Positions 1 to 6,357 of a stretch of DNA of 14,334 nucleotides are shown here, in pieces. Positions within the stretch are counted from its first letter, which is position 1. Every line of letters starts with the position of its first letter. The translations under genes and the position numbers were made by a program. The stretch spans positions 1 to 14,334 of the forward strand of contig DATCDR010000046.1 in the NCBI GenBank assembly GCA_036510575.1. Direction: 5' to 3'. This DNA comes from DATCDR01 sp036510575 (GTDB lineage Bacteria > Actinomycetota > Acidimicrobiia > Acidimicrobiales > Bog-793). A model generated the notes under the pieces. It was given only the letters and a program-made list of their open reading frames with translations, was not told where the DNA came from and did no database searches.

Positions 1-2
1 GC

Positions 3-221
3 CTCAACATAGGCGCGATGTTCGCGGCGACGTACTGGCTCGAGACGGTGCTGGCCCGCGCGATCCGTCTGCGAAAGAATATCGATCCCGCCGAGCGCTC
101 GGCTGGGGGAGCTACTCCGTCGGCGCTGCTCTTTCGCGCCAATGTTGAGAGCTGTGCGTACTTCTGGGGCTACCTCGGCCTCGTCAGCGTGCTGTTCTGG
201 GTACTCTTCTACATCGTCTAG
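3..221 (+). CDS. Probable cytochrome c oxidase subunit III, C-terminal end (partial)
   Basis: This is the last 72 codons of a gene that begins before the window; the frame is open from base 3, so the internal ATG at 18 is probably not the start. Two hydrophobic stretches are visible: the end of one helix at the start, then a charged linker, then a final helix of about 22 residues close to the stop (YFWGYLGLVSVLFWVLFYIV). A preceding Glu (NVES) and an aromatic YFW at the helix entry resemble the last helix of heme-copper oxidase subunit III, where E..A.YWHF is usual; here the His is Gly. Subunit III is a membrane subunit that stabilises the oxidase core. The assembly genes downstream support the call, but the fragment is short and another multi-helix oxidase subunit is possible. 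Confidence 0.5.
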   Translation, partial: LNIGAMFAATYWLETVLARAIRLRKNIDPAERSAGGATPSALLFRANVESCAYFWGYLGLVSVLFWVLFYIV

Positions 222-251
222 GGCGACGACTCACAAGGGGGTAGCAAACTT

Positions 252-365
252 ATGCTCGCATCAGCAGCAGTCGATGGCCCCCAAGCCCTCACGTTCGCGA
301 TCCCGATCGGGACTTTTATCCTCGTCGTGATCTGGGGCGTCTTCCAGCGCCGATCCTCGCACTGA
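252..365 (+). CDS. Small single-helix membrane protein in the oxidase cluster (37 aa)
   Basis: The ATG at 252 opens a 37-codon frame ending in TGA at 363-365. A good purine-rich ribosome binding site (AAGGGGG, 235-241) lies 10 bases upstream, the clearest in this cluster. The product has a short polar N-terminus, one hydrophobic helix (about residues 13-30, FAIPIGTFILVVIWGVF) and a basic C-terminus (QRRSSH), so it should span the membrane once with its tail in the cytoplasm. It sits 30 bp after the probable subunit III gene, and its stop overlaps the apparent start of the CtaG-like gene, so it is in the same transcript. The position suggests a small accessory subunit or assembly peptide of the terminal oxidase. 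I do not recognise a named family, and the function is inferred from position only. Confidence 0.6.
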   Translation: MLASAAVDGPQALTFAIPIGTFILVVIWGVFQRRSSH

Positions 366-1123
366 CGCCGCCGTCGGCGGTCAAGAGGCGCCTCCTCACC
401 CGTGGTTGGCGCACCGCGGCCATCTTCGGTGCCGTTGTTGCGCTCGTGGCGGCGTGTGTGCCTCCCCTCGAGTCCGCCGCTCGTCACTACGTCGTGTTCG
501 AGTCACTTCAGTACGCGTTAGTCGCTTTGGTCGTCCCGGCGCTGGTCGTGCTTGGCGGACCACTCGACTATTTGGGAGCCTTCAAAACCCTGTCGGTTAG
601 CGGGAAACGGCTCGCGGACCGTCGTGAGCTTCGTCGCGGCGCGGTCGCGGCAGCCCCCGTGCTTGGCGCCTACGTCGCCGCGCTCACCGTATGGCAGCTT
701 CCGATCGTCGTCGGCGGGGTCCGCTCCGACCCAGTGCTCTTGGTGGCCGAGGTCGCGACCTTCGTCGTGGTTGGCTCGGCGTTTTGGAGCGAGCTCGTGG
801 AGTCCGCTCCGTTCGCGCCACGCACGAGGGGCGCGGTCCGCGCCGGCATCGCTGTCGGGCCGATGTGGTTGATCTGGGTCATGGCTTACTTCATCGGGTT
901 TGCGCGTTCGGCTTGGTTCCCCGGGTTCCGCCATGCCGGCTCGACGCTCAGCACGATCGCCGACCAGCAGCTGGCTACCGGGGTGCTGTGGTTCGTCTCG
1001 GCCGCCGTCTTTCTTCCGGTGATATTTGTCAATTTCATCCGGTTCCTGACCGACGACGAGAATCCTTCCGAGGAGATCCGGAAGTCCCTGCCACACCGAC
1101 GTCGGGCCTCCCCAACGATGTAA
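362..1123 (+). CDS. ctaG: CtaG-family cytochrome c oxidase assembly protein
   Basis: This polytopic membrane protein resembles the CtaG/caa3-type assembly family, which in Bacillus is needed to form active caa3 oxidase and is tied to its copper centre. Family-like features are a first helix (TAAIFGAVVALVAACVPPLE), a second helix ending VVPALVVLGGPL, and near the end DQQLATGVLWFVSAAVFLP, which matches the family's DQQLAG..MW pattern. About six to seven helices are visible. The first in-frame GTG is at 446, which would remove half of helix 1. The family-like sequence continues upstream (RGWRTAAIFG), no ATG, GTG or TTG exists in frame between the upstream stop at 242 and 446, and CTG at 362 overlaps the preceding TGA. 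I therefore place the start at 362 (253 aa); 446 (225 aa) is the conventional alternative. Histidines usual in helix 2 are absent. Confidence 0.72.
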   Translation: MTPPSAVKRRLLTRGWRTAAIFGAVVALVAACVPPLESAARHYVVFESLQYALVALVVPALVVLGGPLDYLGAFKTLSVSGKRLADRRELRRGAVAAAPVLGAYVAALTVWQLPIVVGGVRSDPVLLVAEVATFVVVGSAFWSELVESAPFAPRTRGAVRAGIAVGPMWLIWVMAYFIGFARSAWFPGFRHAGSTLSTIADQQLATGVLWFVSAAVFLPVIFVNFIRFLTDDENPSEEIRKSLPHRRRASPTM

Positions 1124-1156
1124 GCGCTGGACCGACCGGCCGTTCCGCAGCGGACC

Positions 1157-1828
1157 TCAGGTGTTCAAGACCCTGGGCAGGCTGACCGCCGGTATCTGCA
1201 GCGCCGGCAATGTTCCGTGGAGGTAGTTGTCGGCGTCAGTCAAGGCGGCGAGTGCCCCGCGGCGGTCCGAGGTGAGGTAGATCTGGCGTGTGGCGAGGTC
1301 GCGGGCTGCCGTTTGATCGTGCGCATTGGCCTCGAGGGCGATTAGGTCGTCCACGGCTCCGAGCGCGTCGGAGGTGGTCCAGGTCTGGGCAAGGCTGACC
1401 ACCTGGCTGAGGTAGCGCCCCGCACCGGTGCCGGGTTCCTCGATATCGGCAAGGTCGTTGATGTTGTCCGAGGTGAACGAGCACGCCGCGGCGTCGTCTT
1501 GGAGGAGCGAAGGGACTCGGGACAGATCCGACGCGGAGAGTCTCCCTGCTAGCTGCTCTCGGTAGATGGTGTTCGTCTCTTTCAAAGAGAAGGCGCAGGG
1601 GGCGACGTCGTTGTTCACCTCGGTGAGGAGCGCTGCTCCGGCAGTCGTCTGGCCGGCGAGCGACTCGTGGCTGGGAAGGTCGGTGACGGCTGCCGCGGCG
1701 ATGACGATGGCTATGGCCACGGCGATCGGCAGGCCCGTTCGTCTCCATCGGCGCCAGGTGAAGCGCCGGGGGGGTGCGTCATCGCCGTAAATGGACTGAG
1801 CGAACGGATCGGGCTGGCGTTTGGTCAT
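1157..1828 (-). CDS. Unknown membrane-anchored protein, last gene of the oxidase-maturation operon
   Basis: This 223-residue protein has a basic cytoplasmic N-terminus (RRFTWRRWRR, 21-30), one hydrophobic helix (about 33-49) and an extracytoplasmic domain rich in Ala, Leu, Asp and Thr that looks mostly helical. Two cysteines (C78 in APCAF and C116 in AACSF) could form a disulfide or bind metal. Its ATG overlaps the stop of the SCO-like gene (ATGA, 1825-1828), so it is translated with that gene and is the fourth member of the operon. I recognise no family. A role at the outer face of the membrane in copper or oxidase maturation follows from its position only. It converges on the ctaG-like gene with a 33-bp gap in which I see no convincing terminator. 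Confidence 0.7.
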   Translation of the reverse strand: MTKRQPDPFAQSIYGDDAPPRRFTWRRWRRTGLPIAVAIAIVIAAAAVTDLPSHESLAGQTTAGAALLTEVNNDVAPCAFSLKETNTIYREQLAGRLSASDLSRVPSLLQDDAAACSFTSDNINDLADIEEPGTGAGRYLSQVVSLAQTWTTSDALGAVDDLIALEANAHDQTAARDLATRQIYLTSDRRGALAALTDADNYLHGTLPALQIPAVSLPRVLNT

Positions 1829-2613
1829 CTCGCGACCTGCTCGAGGTAGGTGGCGATTCCCGAGGCGAACCGGTCGATCTCCGGTGTCGGGAGCGTGGCG
1901 GTCCCGGAGAAGGACTCGTCCGCGAACGAGGTGAGCGAGTCCTGGAGGCGACCAGCCGAATCGAGCAGGAACAAGACATTGGTGTAGGCCAGCGCTCCTG
2001 TCGTCGGGTCGTCCTCGATCGTCACCCCGTACGTCTTCCAGATCGGCTCTATCTCGGTGAGCGAGCCGGTGAGGAAGGTCGCGCCCGAGAGCTCGACGAG
2101 CGGACGACGCTCGAGCGCGGCGTGTGCCGAGGCGACCGACAGGTGTTGGGGATCGGCATTGACGATCACCACCGCTGGCCGTAGGTGATCCTTCGCGAGC
2201 GTTGCCTCGGCTTCGGCGATCTCGAGAGTGACCACGGGACAGCTCTCTTTGCAGGTCGGTCCAAGGAAGGTGAGGATCACGGGACGACCGACGACCAGCG
2301 ACATAGTGAACGGCCGGCCGAACCCATCAGTGAGGTCGATCGCTGGAGCGGTCTTGTCGTCGAGCGGCTTCAGGCCGACGAACTGCGCCAACGTCTCGTG
2401 CTGCGCCGTCGCGGTGTGCGTGACCGGGGTCGGTGAGGCGGTGGGCTGGATGTTGAACGAGTGATCAGCGAACGCACCGCCGATGCCGAGCACCGCCGCA
2501 ACTGCGAGCGCGATCCAGATAGTCCGCGCTGGGATCCGAGGGGGTCCCGCCGCGAACATCGCAGCTCTGTCGAGCTCCTCTGGGGTCTCGGTCGCCGCCT
2601 GGCGGTCGCTCAT
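1825..2613 (-). CDS. SCO1/SenC-like copper chaperone or thiol protein
   Basis: The 262-residue product has an N-terminal cytoplasmic segment, a membrane anchor (about 31-49) and a thioredoxin-fold domain (about 80-255). The SCO signature CxxxC is present (C121-KES-C125, followed by P) after the strand VILTFLGPT. SCO proteins deliver copper to the CuA site of cytochrome c oxidase, or reduce its cysteines, on the outer side of the membrane. In the family a distal His completes the copper site, in a segment like H...xxYL(I/V)..G. The matching segment here is ALAYTNVLFLLDSAG, with Tyr210 where the His should be. The cysteines are kept, so it may act as a thiol reductase or bind copper differently. 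It overlaps both neighbours by 4 bp (ATGA), with ctaB and the TlpA-like gene upstream. Confidence 0.85.
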   Translation of the reverse strand: MSDRQAATETPEELDRAAMFAAGPPRIPARTIWIALAVAAVLGIGGAFADHSFNIQPTASPTPVTHTATAQHETLAQFVGLKPLDDKTAPAIDLTDGFGRPFTMSLVVGRPVILTFLGPTCKESCPVVTLEIAEAEATLAKDHLRPAVVIVNADPQHLSVASAHAALERRPLVELSGATFLTGSLTEIEPIWKTYGVTIEDDPTTGALAYTNVLFLLDSAGRLQDSLTSFADESFSGTATLPTPEIDRFASGIATYLEQVAR

Positions 2614-3179
2614 CCCTTGCTACTTGATTGCAGGCGCGCTACCCACGTTCGGAGCTGGGCGGTCGTTGCAGTGCCGAAGATCTCACCGCGCACCTGACCG
2701 TTTGGCGCGATGAAGAAGGTCACCGGCAGCGCCGAAATGAGGAAGCGATTGGCGACCGCACCGGACCGGTCCACACCGACGGGATAGGAGATGCCGGCCC
2801 TGTGGAGGAGGGCTTCTGCGGTCTTGGGCGCTGGATCTTCGGAGTCCACACCGAGAAAGCGGGTTGAGGGCGCGGTCGTCGACACCGAACCGAACGCGTC
2901 GAGCTCCGCGATGCAGTTCGGGCACCACGAGGCGAAGAAGTTCACGACCACTGGTTCGGTCGCGTGCCCCGTAAAGGACACGAGACCGACGCCTCCGAGT
3001 CGAGCGAGGTCGAATGAGGGTGCGCGCTCGCCGGCGTGGAGCGCGGAGGGCGGCGAGGCGGCGGGGAACGAGCGGTTCTCGTGGTGCGTAGCTGAAACTA
3101 CCGCAAAGGTAATGAATCCGACGAGCGCGATAACAGCTGCGATGGCCAATGGTCGGTAGACGTGTGAGTCGATCGCCAC
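2610..3179 (-). CDS. TlpA/ResA-like membrane-anchored thioredoxin
   Basis: The 189-residue product has an uncleaved N-terminal anchor (about 10-30) and a thioredoxin-fold domain with active site W85-C-P-N-C89 in NFFASWCPNC, and the cis-proline P152 in ALPVTFFI. The WCxxC centre, the GVDSEDP segment and the C-terminal helix fit the TlpA/ResA group. These proteins reduce disulfides outside the membrane, for example in apocytochrome c or in the CuA cysteines of oxidase subunit II and SCO. Sitting between ctaB and the SCO-like gene, it most likely keeps oxidase or SCO cysteines reduced. The start is GTG at 3179, 5 bp after the ctaB stop and without a clear ribosome binding site, which suggests translational coupling. 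Its stop overlaps the ATG of the SCO-like gene. Confidence 0.87.
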   Translation of the reverse strand: MAIDSHVYRPLAIAAVIALVGFITFAVVSATHHENRSFPAASPPSALHAGERAPSFDLARLGGVGLVSFTGHATEPVVVNFFASWCPNCIAELDAFGSVSTTAPSTRFLGVDSEDPAPKTAEALLHRAGISYPVGVDRSGAVANRFLISALPVTFFIAPNGQVRGEIFGTATTAQLRTWVARLQSSSKG

Positions 3180-3184
3180 GGCCG

Positions 3185-4105
3185 TTACGGATGGCGAAGC
3201 AGCGCGTCGAGTCCCATCGCTACGAACACGAACGAGAGATAGCGGATCGAGGAGCCGAAGACGCGCATCGCTGCTTTTATGCCCGGCGAACGTTGCAGTG
3301 CAATGGCGCGCCAGAGGAACTCGAGCCCGGCCATCGATGCGACAACGAGGTACAGCACACCGAGATGGGCAAACGGCGCAAGTAAGAAGCTCAGAGCGAC
3401 GACGACGACGGTGTAGGCGAGGATCTGCCGATTCACCTTGGTCTCTTCAGCCACGACCGGGAGCATCGGTACCGACGCAGCCGCGTAGTCCTCCCGGTAT
3501 TTAGTCGCGAGCGCCCAAAAGTGTGGCGGAGTCCAGACGAAGACGATGGCGAAGCAGATGACCGGAGCGATCGCGAGATGGTCTGTGACTGCTGTCCATC
3601 CGATGACGGGTGGGAGGGCTCCTGCCGCGCCGCCGATCACGATGTTGCTCACCGACCGGCGCTTGAGCCACATCGTGTAGACGAGCAGGTAGAAGAGCGC
3701 CGCTCCGATGGAAAGCACCCCGGAGAGCACATTCACGGTCGTCGCGAAGATCACGAAGGAGCTCACTTCGAGTGCGCAGGCGAAGACGATCGCCTCTCTC
3801 GCGCTCACTTCACCCGTGACGAGTGGTCTGGACTCGGTGCGCTTCATCAGCGCATCGATGTCCTTGTCATACACCATGTTCCCGACGTTGGCGCCCGCAG
3901 CGGACAGCGTGCCGGCGACCAAGGTGCAAAGGACTAGCTCGGGAGAAGGGACGGTCTTTGCAGCGACGAACATCACCGGCAAGGTGGTGATGAGCAGAAG
4001 TTCGATGATCCGAAGCTTCATCAGCACGACGAACGCACGCAGCCGCCGGAAAAACCGCGAATCGCCGGGGACGACTGCGGGTCCTACGCCGACGACGTTG
4101 GCCAT
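3185..4105 (-). CDS. ctaB: Protoheme IX farnesyltransferase (heme O synthase)
   Basis: This 306-residue UbiA-superfamily prenyltransferase converts heme B and farnesyl diphosphate to heme O, a precursor of the oxidase heme. The Mg/diphosphate-binding motif NxxxDxxxD is present (N76, D80, D84 in NMVYDKDID) and is followed by the typical RT..RPL. The second cytoplasmic motif is seen as KYREDYAAASVPMLPV (from residue 202), after VWTPPHFWALA, a hallmark of this family. About nine membrane helices are predicted by eye and the length is normal. It is the first gene of a four-gene minus-strand operon. There is no Shine-Dalgarno sequence. A TACTCT hexamer ends seven bases before the A of the ATG, consistent with a leaderless transcript. 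Also known as cyoE. Confidence 0.95.
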   Translation of the reverse strand: MANVVGVGPAVVPGDSRFFRRLRAFVVLMKLRIIELLLITTLPVMFVAAKTVPSPELVLCTLVAGTLSAAGANVGNMVYDKDIDALMKRTESRPLVTGEVSAREAIVFACALEVSSFVIFATTVNVLSGVLSIGAALFYLLVYTMWLKRRSVSNIVIGGAAGALPPVIGWTAVTDHLAIAPVICFAIVFVWTPPHFWALATKYREDYAAASVPMLPVVAEETKVNRQILAYTVVVVALSFLLAPFAHLGVLYLVVASMAGLEFLWRAIALQRSPGIKAAMRVFGSSIRYLSFVFVAMGLDALLRHP

Positions 4106-4111
4106 TGTCGA

Positions 4112-4117
4112 AGAGTA
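4112..4117 (-). promoter_or_regulatory. Candidate -10 box for a leaderless ctaB transcript
   Basis: On the minus strand TACTCT is followed by exactly six bases and then the ATG of ctaB, so transcription would start at the start codon. It lies inside a pair of direct repeats (AGTACC at 4114-4119 and 4124-4129, 10 bp apart) that could bind a regulator. No clear -35 box is seen. Inference from spacing and the TAnnnT pattern. Confidence 0.4.
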
Positions 4118-4302
4118 CCTGCCAGTACCCGGGCGTGCACGGCCGACGGGGACGGCTCAGCTTGGGTTCTTTCGCCTTTCACAGCGATGTTCTCGGCACG
4201 AGCGGCGATCAATTCCGCGTCGTGACAGCTGGGTGCGGAACCGGTATCGCTTGGAGATCAGCGGCACGGAGGGACTGATCTGCCGAGTTCGACACGATGA
4301 CT

Positions 4303-4308
4303 TAGCTT
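4303..4308 (+). promoter_or_regulatory. Candidate -10 box for a leaderless DUF3817 gene
   Basis: TAGCTT is followed by six bases (GCACAC) and the GTG at 4315. No ribosome binding site precedes this GTG. Spacing is identical to that at ctaB and at the vapB-like gene. No good -35 box is visible. Confidence 0.4.
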
Positions 4309-4314
4309 GCACAC

Positions 4315-5466
4315 GTGACGCAGGCGACGGTCGTAGGTCGGAGGTACCTCACTCGGTACCGGATCCTCGCCTTTACTACCGCGACGTTGCTGATCATCTT
4401 GGTGTTCGTCGGGGTCCCCCTCCAGCTTTTGGCTGGTCGGCCGGGCGTCGTGAACGTTGTCGGGACGATCCACGGGTTCTTGTACCTCGTCTACCTCGTC
4501 GTGGCGTTCCAAATAGCTCGGCAGCTTTCGATCCCGAAGTGGCAGATGTTTCTCGTCCTACTGGCGGGAACGGTGCCGTTTTGCGCGTTCATCGCAGAAC
4601 GGAAGTTGACCAGGCGATACAACCTTCTCGTGCCGATGGGCGCTCCCGGTGGAGATGCGGGGATCGACCTGCCGCGAGAGCTCAAGATCGCCGAGGTCCG
4701 CAGGCGATGGTTCTCCCGGCGAGCCGTCCTGCTCCATCTCGAGGTGCTCGTCGTCGCTCCGGGCTGTGCGGTTGCCGGATGGTGGCAGGCGACTCGGGCG
4801 CTCGCTGGCAATGGGCTCAGTTGGTTCTACTCCGTGGAGTGGCCGGTGTTCGCGATCCTGGCGATCGCCGGATGGTGGCGGCTCATCCATGAGGATCCCG
4901 AAGCCTACCGGGCCCGCAAGGCGAAGACGGCGATCGGACCCGTCTCAGCCGACGACACCTCCGATCGGCTTCGTCGTGCCCGGAGCTTCGACGAGCGCAC
5001 GGCGCGAATGGCGACGACTCTTGCAGCGGTGGTTGGCGTCGAGTTCGTGATCGGCGTCGCGACACTCCTCCTCATCCGACCGAGTCGACCGAGCGGGCTC
5101 ATCCCTTCCCAGTGGCAGGCGATCTACCTCGTCCACGCTGCGCTCGGGTTTCCGCTCGCCGTCCGAGCGGTGGTCCTCGTCATACGCGTCCGTGACGCGC
5201 CCCGGATCTCTCGCCTGAGTGGATGGATCGGCGTCAGCGGCGTTGCCCTCGCCGGAATCGGAGGGCTGCTCACCGAACCCCGACCGCTGCGAGTGCTCGG
5301 AATGGTGGTGATGTTTCTCGGCGCGATCGTCGCCCTCTTCGGTTATCTCTTTCCGACCTTGGAGAAGCTTGACGAGTCCACCTACGACGGGCTTTTGCCG
5401 ACAGGGACTGAGGATGACGTCGACCTTGGAATTCCTGCTGAGGGCTTGTCGTCGGGGGAGAACTGA
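4315..5466 (+). CDS. Multi-domain membrane protein with N-terminal DUF3817 domain
   Basis: This 383-residue membrane protein is built of three parts. Residues about 15-100 fit DUF3817: GTIHGFLYLVYLVVAF, then VPFCAFIAERKLTRR, resembling the family's HG..F..YV and PFG pattern. Residues about 135-200 form a pair of helices seen in actinobacterial membrane proteins of unknown function (PGCAVAGWWQ, then NGLSWFYSVEWPVFAI, then GWWRLIHEDP). The C-terminal part (about 235-350) has four further helices, including YLVHAALGFPLA, a charged loop and a cytoplasmic tail. Its biochemical role is unknown. It is divergent from ctaB, so it may share regulation with the oxidase-maturation operon. The GTG start was chosen because an upstream -10-like box gives a leaderless fit; no Shine-Dalgarno sequence is present. 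Confidence 0.75.
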   Translation: MTQATVVGRRYLTRYRILAFTTATLLIILVFVGVPLQLLAGRPGVVNVVGTIHGFLYLVYLVVAFQIARQLSIPKWQMFLVLLAGTVPFCAFIAERKLTRRYNLLVPMGAPGGDAGIDLPRELKIAEVRRRWFSRRAVLLHLEVLVVAPGCAVAGWWQATRALAGNGLSWFYSVEWPVFAILAIAGWWRLIHEDPEAYRARKAKTAIGPVSADDTSDRLRRARSFDERTARMATTLAAVVGVEFVIGVATLLLIRPSRPSGLIPSQWQAIYLVHAALGFPLAVRAVVLVIRVRDAPRISRLSGWIGVSGVALAGIGGLLTEPRPLRVLGMVVMFLGAIVALFGYLFPTLEKLDESTYDGLLPTGTEDDVDLGIPAEGLSSGEN

Positions 5467-5470
5467 GTCA

Positions 5471-6028
5471 CTACGGCGGTCGACTCAAGTCCGGGCGGCT
5501 CACCGAACAAGGGAAGGAGGTCAGGCCACCTGTCAGCGCGACTGACTTGGCGTGTTCAAGGTGGCCGACTTCTCCGGTGACGCGGGCGAGGGAGAGCGCG
5601 CCTTCGACGAGCGTGTTGCGGTACCTCATGGGCAACGCGGACCTCGTCGTCCCCGGGCGCAGATCCTCGACCACGTATCCGCTGCGACTTCGTGGCGAGT
5701 CAACCGTGGTCTTTTGGGGGCAGCGCTTAGGTAATGTGTTTCGACCCACTATTTCGATGGCTGTCTCGAAAGCGACTGATCGAACCTGTTCGGCCTGGGC
5801 CTTGGAGTCGTCATCGAGGCCACAAACGTCGGCAGGCAGAAGGACCTGGAAGGGGAATACGCGGGCGGTATTCGAGGTCACAGGGACCACGGTGATCACG
5901 CCGCGACCCAGCCGCTCGGCGGTGAGGTTCGCTCCGACGTTGCTCACGACCACGGCGGGGCGGCGCTTGTTTGCTTCGGCACTACGCGCTGGATCCAAAT
6001 CGACGATGCAGATCTCGCCTCGACGCAC
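5471..6028 (-). CDS. MazF/PemK-like toxin with aberrant C-terminus (probably inactive)
   Basis: The first about 105 residues match MazF/PemK ribonuclease toxins: RRGEICIVDLDPA, then ANKRRPAVVVSN, a GVITVVPVTSN strand, FPFQVLLPA, and AQAEQVRSVAF. These toxins cut mRNA at short sequences and are held in check by MazE-like antitoxins. The start is placed at GTG 6028 because the family begins just before RRGE; the frame stays open upstream to 6097, but that part overlaps the antitoxin. After GRNTLPKR the normal C-terminal helix (LDEALRLHL) is missing. About 75 unrelated residues follow, so the gene has probably suffered a frameshift or fusion. The antitoxin stop lies only 2 bp upstream. The gene converges on the DUF3817 gene with a 4-bp gap. 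The product is most likely degenerate, although a long-tailed toxin cannot be excluded. Confidence 0.72.
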   Translation of the reverse strand: MRRGEICIVDLDPARSAEANKRRPAVVVSNVGANLTAERLGRGVITVVPVTSNTARVFPFQVLLPADVCGLDDDSKAQAEQVRSVAFETAIEIVGRNTLPKRCPQKTTVDSPRSRSGYVVEDLRPGTTRSALPMRYRNTLVEGALSLARVTGEVGHLEHAKSVALTGGLTSFPCSVSRPDLSRPP

Positions 6029-6030
6029 GC

Positions 6031-6210
6031 TTACGCCAACCCGTCGCCGACGGTGGACTCCCAGAGCGCCGCGTCGTCTTCGGCCCACTCGTCCCACGCT
6101 TCCTCACAGGCAGGGCCGAGTTCAGAAGCTCGGAGTAGCCGGACGGCCTTGTGCAGAACCGCCGAACGCGACGGGATTCTCTGTGTGGAGGCGTAGGCGT
6201 CGAGAAACTG
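6031..6210 (-). pseudogene. Truncated ribbon-helix-helix antitoxin remnant upstream of mazF
   Basis: In the frame ending with TAA (6031-6033), 59 codons read QFLDAYAS.., SRSAVLHKAVRLLRASEL, CEEAWDEWAEDD. This is the helix-turn-helix half and acidic toxin-binding tail of a MazE-type ribbon-helix-helix antitoxin. The expected N-terminal DNA-binding strand (VKVSVSLP-like) is absent: a TGA (6211-6213) directly precedes the Gln codon. A TTG preceded by GGGAGA lies at the same place in another frame (TTG ACA GTT TCT). The simplest reading is that a short out-of-frame deletion joined the antitoxin start to its middle. It lies 2 bp upstream of the toxin, the usual order for this operon type. Without its first strand it could not dimerise and bind DNA normally. 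Confidence 0.6.
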
Positions 6211-6357
6211 TCAACCTGTCTCCCGCGTTAGCTGGCAGCCACCGAAGCCGCGTCCGGGCCTCCGGGGAGATCAGCATCTCTGAGCGAATCGAGCGACGCA
6301 ACGGCGCGGTAGGGAGCGCAGTGCCTCGGAAACGGGTTGCTTATATTGGCTGGAAGG

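Noticed and set aside
518..1096. Long minus-strand open frame opposite the ctaG-like gene
   Set aside because: Strongly charged, low-complexity translation without hydrophobic or domain features; a shadow of the high-GC gene on the other strand.
1124..1156. Possible terminator between the convergent ctaG-like and operon-end genes
   Set aside because: Only a weak CGCTG/CAGCG pairing with a long loop and no T run.
3708..4892. 394-codon plus-strand open frame across the start of ctaB and the DUF3817 gene
   Set aside because: It runs antisense to ctaB and out of frame with the DUF3817 gene, and its translation has no family resemblance.
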